Assembly (NCBI GenBank): GCA_021773655.1 | Contig: JAJFJX010000093.1 | Span: 1 to 7,405 of the forward strand | Length of the DNA: 7,405 nt | Direction: 5' to 3' | DNA from: Panacagrimonas sp. | GTDB lineage: Bacteria; Pseudomonadota; Gammaproteobacteria; Nevskiales; Nevskiaceae | Part shown: positions 6,960 through 7,405 of the stretch, piece after piece | How the letters are laid out: each line of letters opens with the position of its first letter | Position numbering within the stretch: the stretch's first letter is position 1 | The notes under the pieces: generated by a model | Database searches by the model: none | Told to the model about the DNA's origin: nothing | Seen by the model: the letters and a program-made list of their open reading frames with translations, nothing else | Position numbers and translations under genes: made by a program

Positions 6960-7405
6960 ATGCGCCGAATCCTCGTCCTGATGGTGATGACCGGCCTGCT
7001 GACCGGCAGCTGGGCGGCGGCACGTGCGCAGACCGAGTCGGTCACACTGCGCCCCTCGGTGGTCGACCCCGCCATTGCGCTGCCGCGTGATCTCAACCTG
7101 CCGCAGATCGGTGACCCGGCCGATTCGGCACTGACGCCGGCCGAGGAGGCCCGTCTGGGCGCACAGGTGGTGGCGCAGCTGTATGCCTACGAGTACCTGC
7201 TCGAAGACCCCCAGCTCACCGAGTACCTGACCGCCATGGGCTGGCGCCTGGCGGCTGCCAGCGGCACCAACCCCGAGCACCTGGAACTGTTCGTGGTCAA
7301 GGACCCGCGCATCAACGCCTTTGCCCTGCCCGGCGGCTACATGGGCTTCAACGCCGGCCTGCTCACCGCCAGCGATTCAGAAAGCGAACTGGCCGGCGTC
7401 ATGGC
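6960..7405 (+). CDS. bepA: Periplasmic M48 family metalloprotease, BepA-like, N-terminal part
   Basis: The first 148 codons; the gene runs off the right edge. BepA (YfgC) is a periplasmic zinc metalloprotease/chaperone acting on outer-membrane assembly (BamA, LptD) in E. coli. The product begins with a clear signal peptide: MRR, a hydrophobic core (ILVLMVMTGLLTGSWAA) and an ARA cleavage site before Q24. The mature part has LPRDLNLPQIGDPADSALTP, EEARLGAQV (63-70 area) and the strongly family-typical INAFALPGGYMGFNAGLLTA (about 118-137) then SESELAGVM. In M48 proteases the zinc motif HExxH follows directly, just past the edge, so catalytic status cannot be judged. The start is set by the signal peptide; no clear Shine-Dalgarno is seen. 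Full-length BepA also has a C-terminal TPR domain, not visible here; a shorter M48 homologue cannot be excluded. Confidence 0.85.
   Translation, partial: MRRILVLMVMTGLLTGSWAAARAQTESVTLRPSVVDPAIALPRDLNLPQIGDPADSALTPAEEARLGAQVVAQLYAYEYLLEDPQLTEYLTAMGWRLAAASGTNPEHLELFVVKDPRINAFALPGGYMGFNAGLLTASDSESELAGVM

Overview
The window is GC-rich bacterial chromosome, best read as a gammaproteobacterium, possibly near the Xanthomonadales/Chromatiales. This rests on gene content (class 2 quinone-dependent PyrD, stand-alone RibA, a two-domain high-molecular-weight FabG, a BepA-type M48 protease) and on the strong GC bias at third codon positions; no rRNA or other phylogenetic marker is present. There are seven protein genes and no RNA gene, insertion sequence, CRISPR array or phage gene.

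Minus-strand block (1-4523). In transcription order: a 467-aa two-domain 3-oxoacyl-ACP reductase (HMW FabG), a 120-bp gap with a terminator-like hairpin, ribA (GTP cyclohydrolase II), a divergent UbiB/ADCK/AarF-family kinase-like protein whose start overlaps the end of ribA, and the first 70 codons of pyrD, cut by the left edge. ribA, the kinase-like gene and pyrD are closely packed and could be co-transcribed. They share a flavin/quinone theme: RibA starts flavin synthesis, class 2 PyrD uses FMN and passes electrons to ubiquinone, and UbiB-family proteins support quinone lipid synthesis or handling. That functional link is inference.

Divergent intergenic region (4524-4906). It has no convincing gene but much symmetrical and repeated DNA: three 12-bp ACGT-containing repeats with an embedded 12-bp palindrome on the fabG side, and a perfect 11-bp tandem repeat, an 8-bp-stem hairpin and a 16-bp palindrome on the other side. 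This looks like a regulatory switch between the divergent genes.

Plus-strand block (4907-7405). A 357-aa N-terminally anchored or secreted protein has a long Ala/Pro/acidic linker and a C-terminal domain resembling a bacterial Ig-like fold; its function is unknown. After a possible terminator hairpin comes a 254-aa NADP(H)-type short-chain dehydrogenase/reductase, then the N-terminal half of a periplasmic M48 metalloprotease (BepA-like), cut by the right edge just before the expected HExxH zinc motif.

The points most worth a second look are the UbiB-family protein with altered signature motifs (KMAQ for KxGQ, KSGS for the alanine-rich loop), the repeat-dense divergent promoter region, and the unrecognised Ig-like surface protein placed between two reductases.
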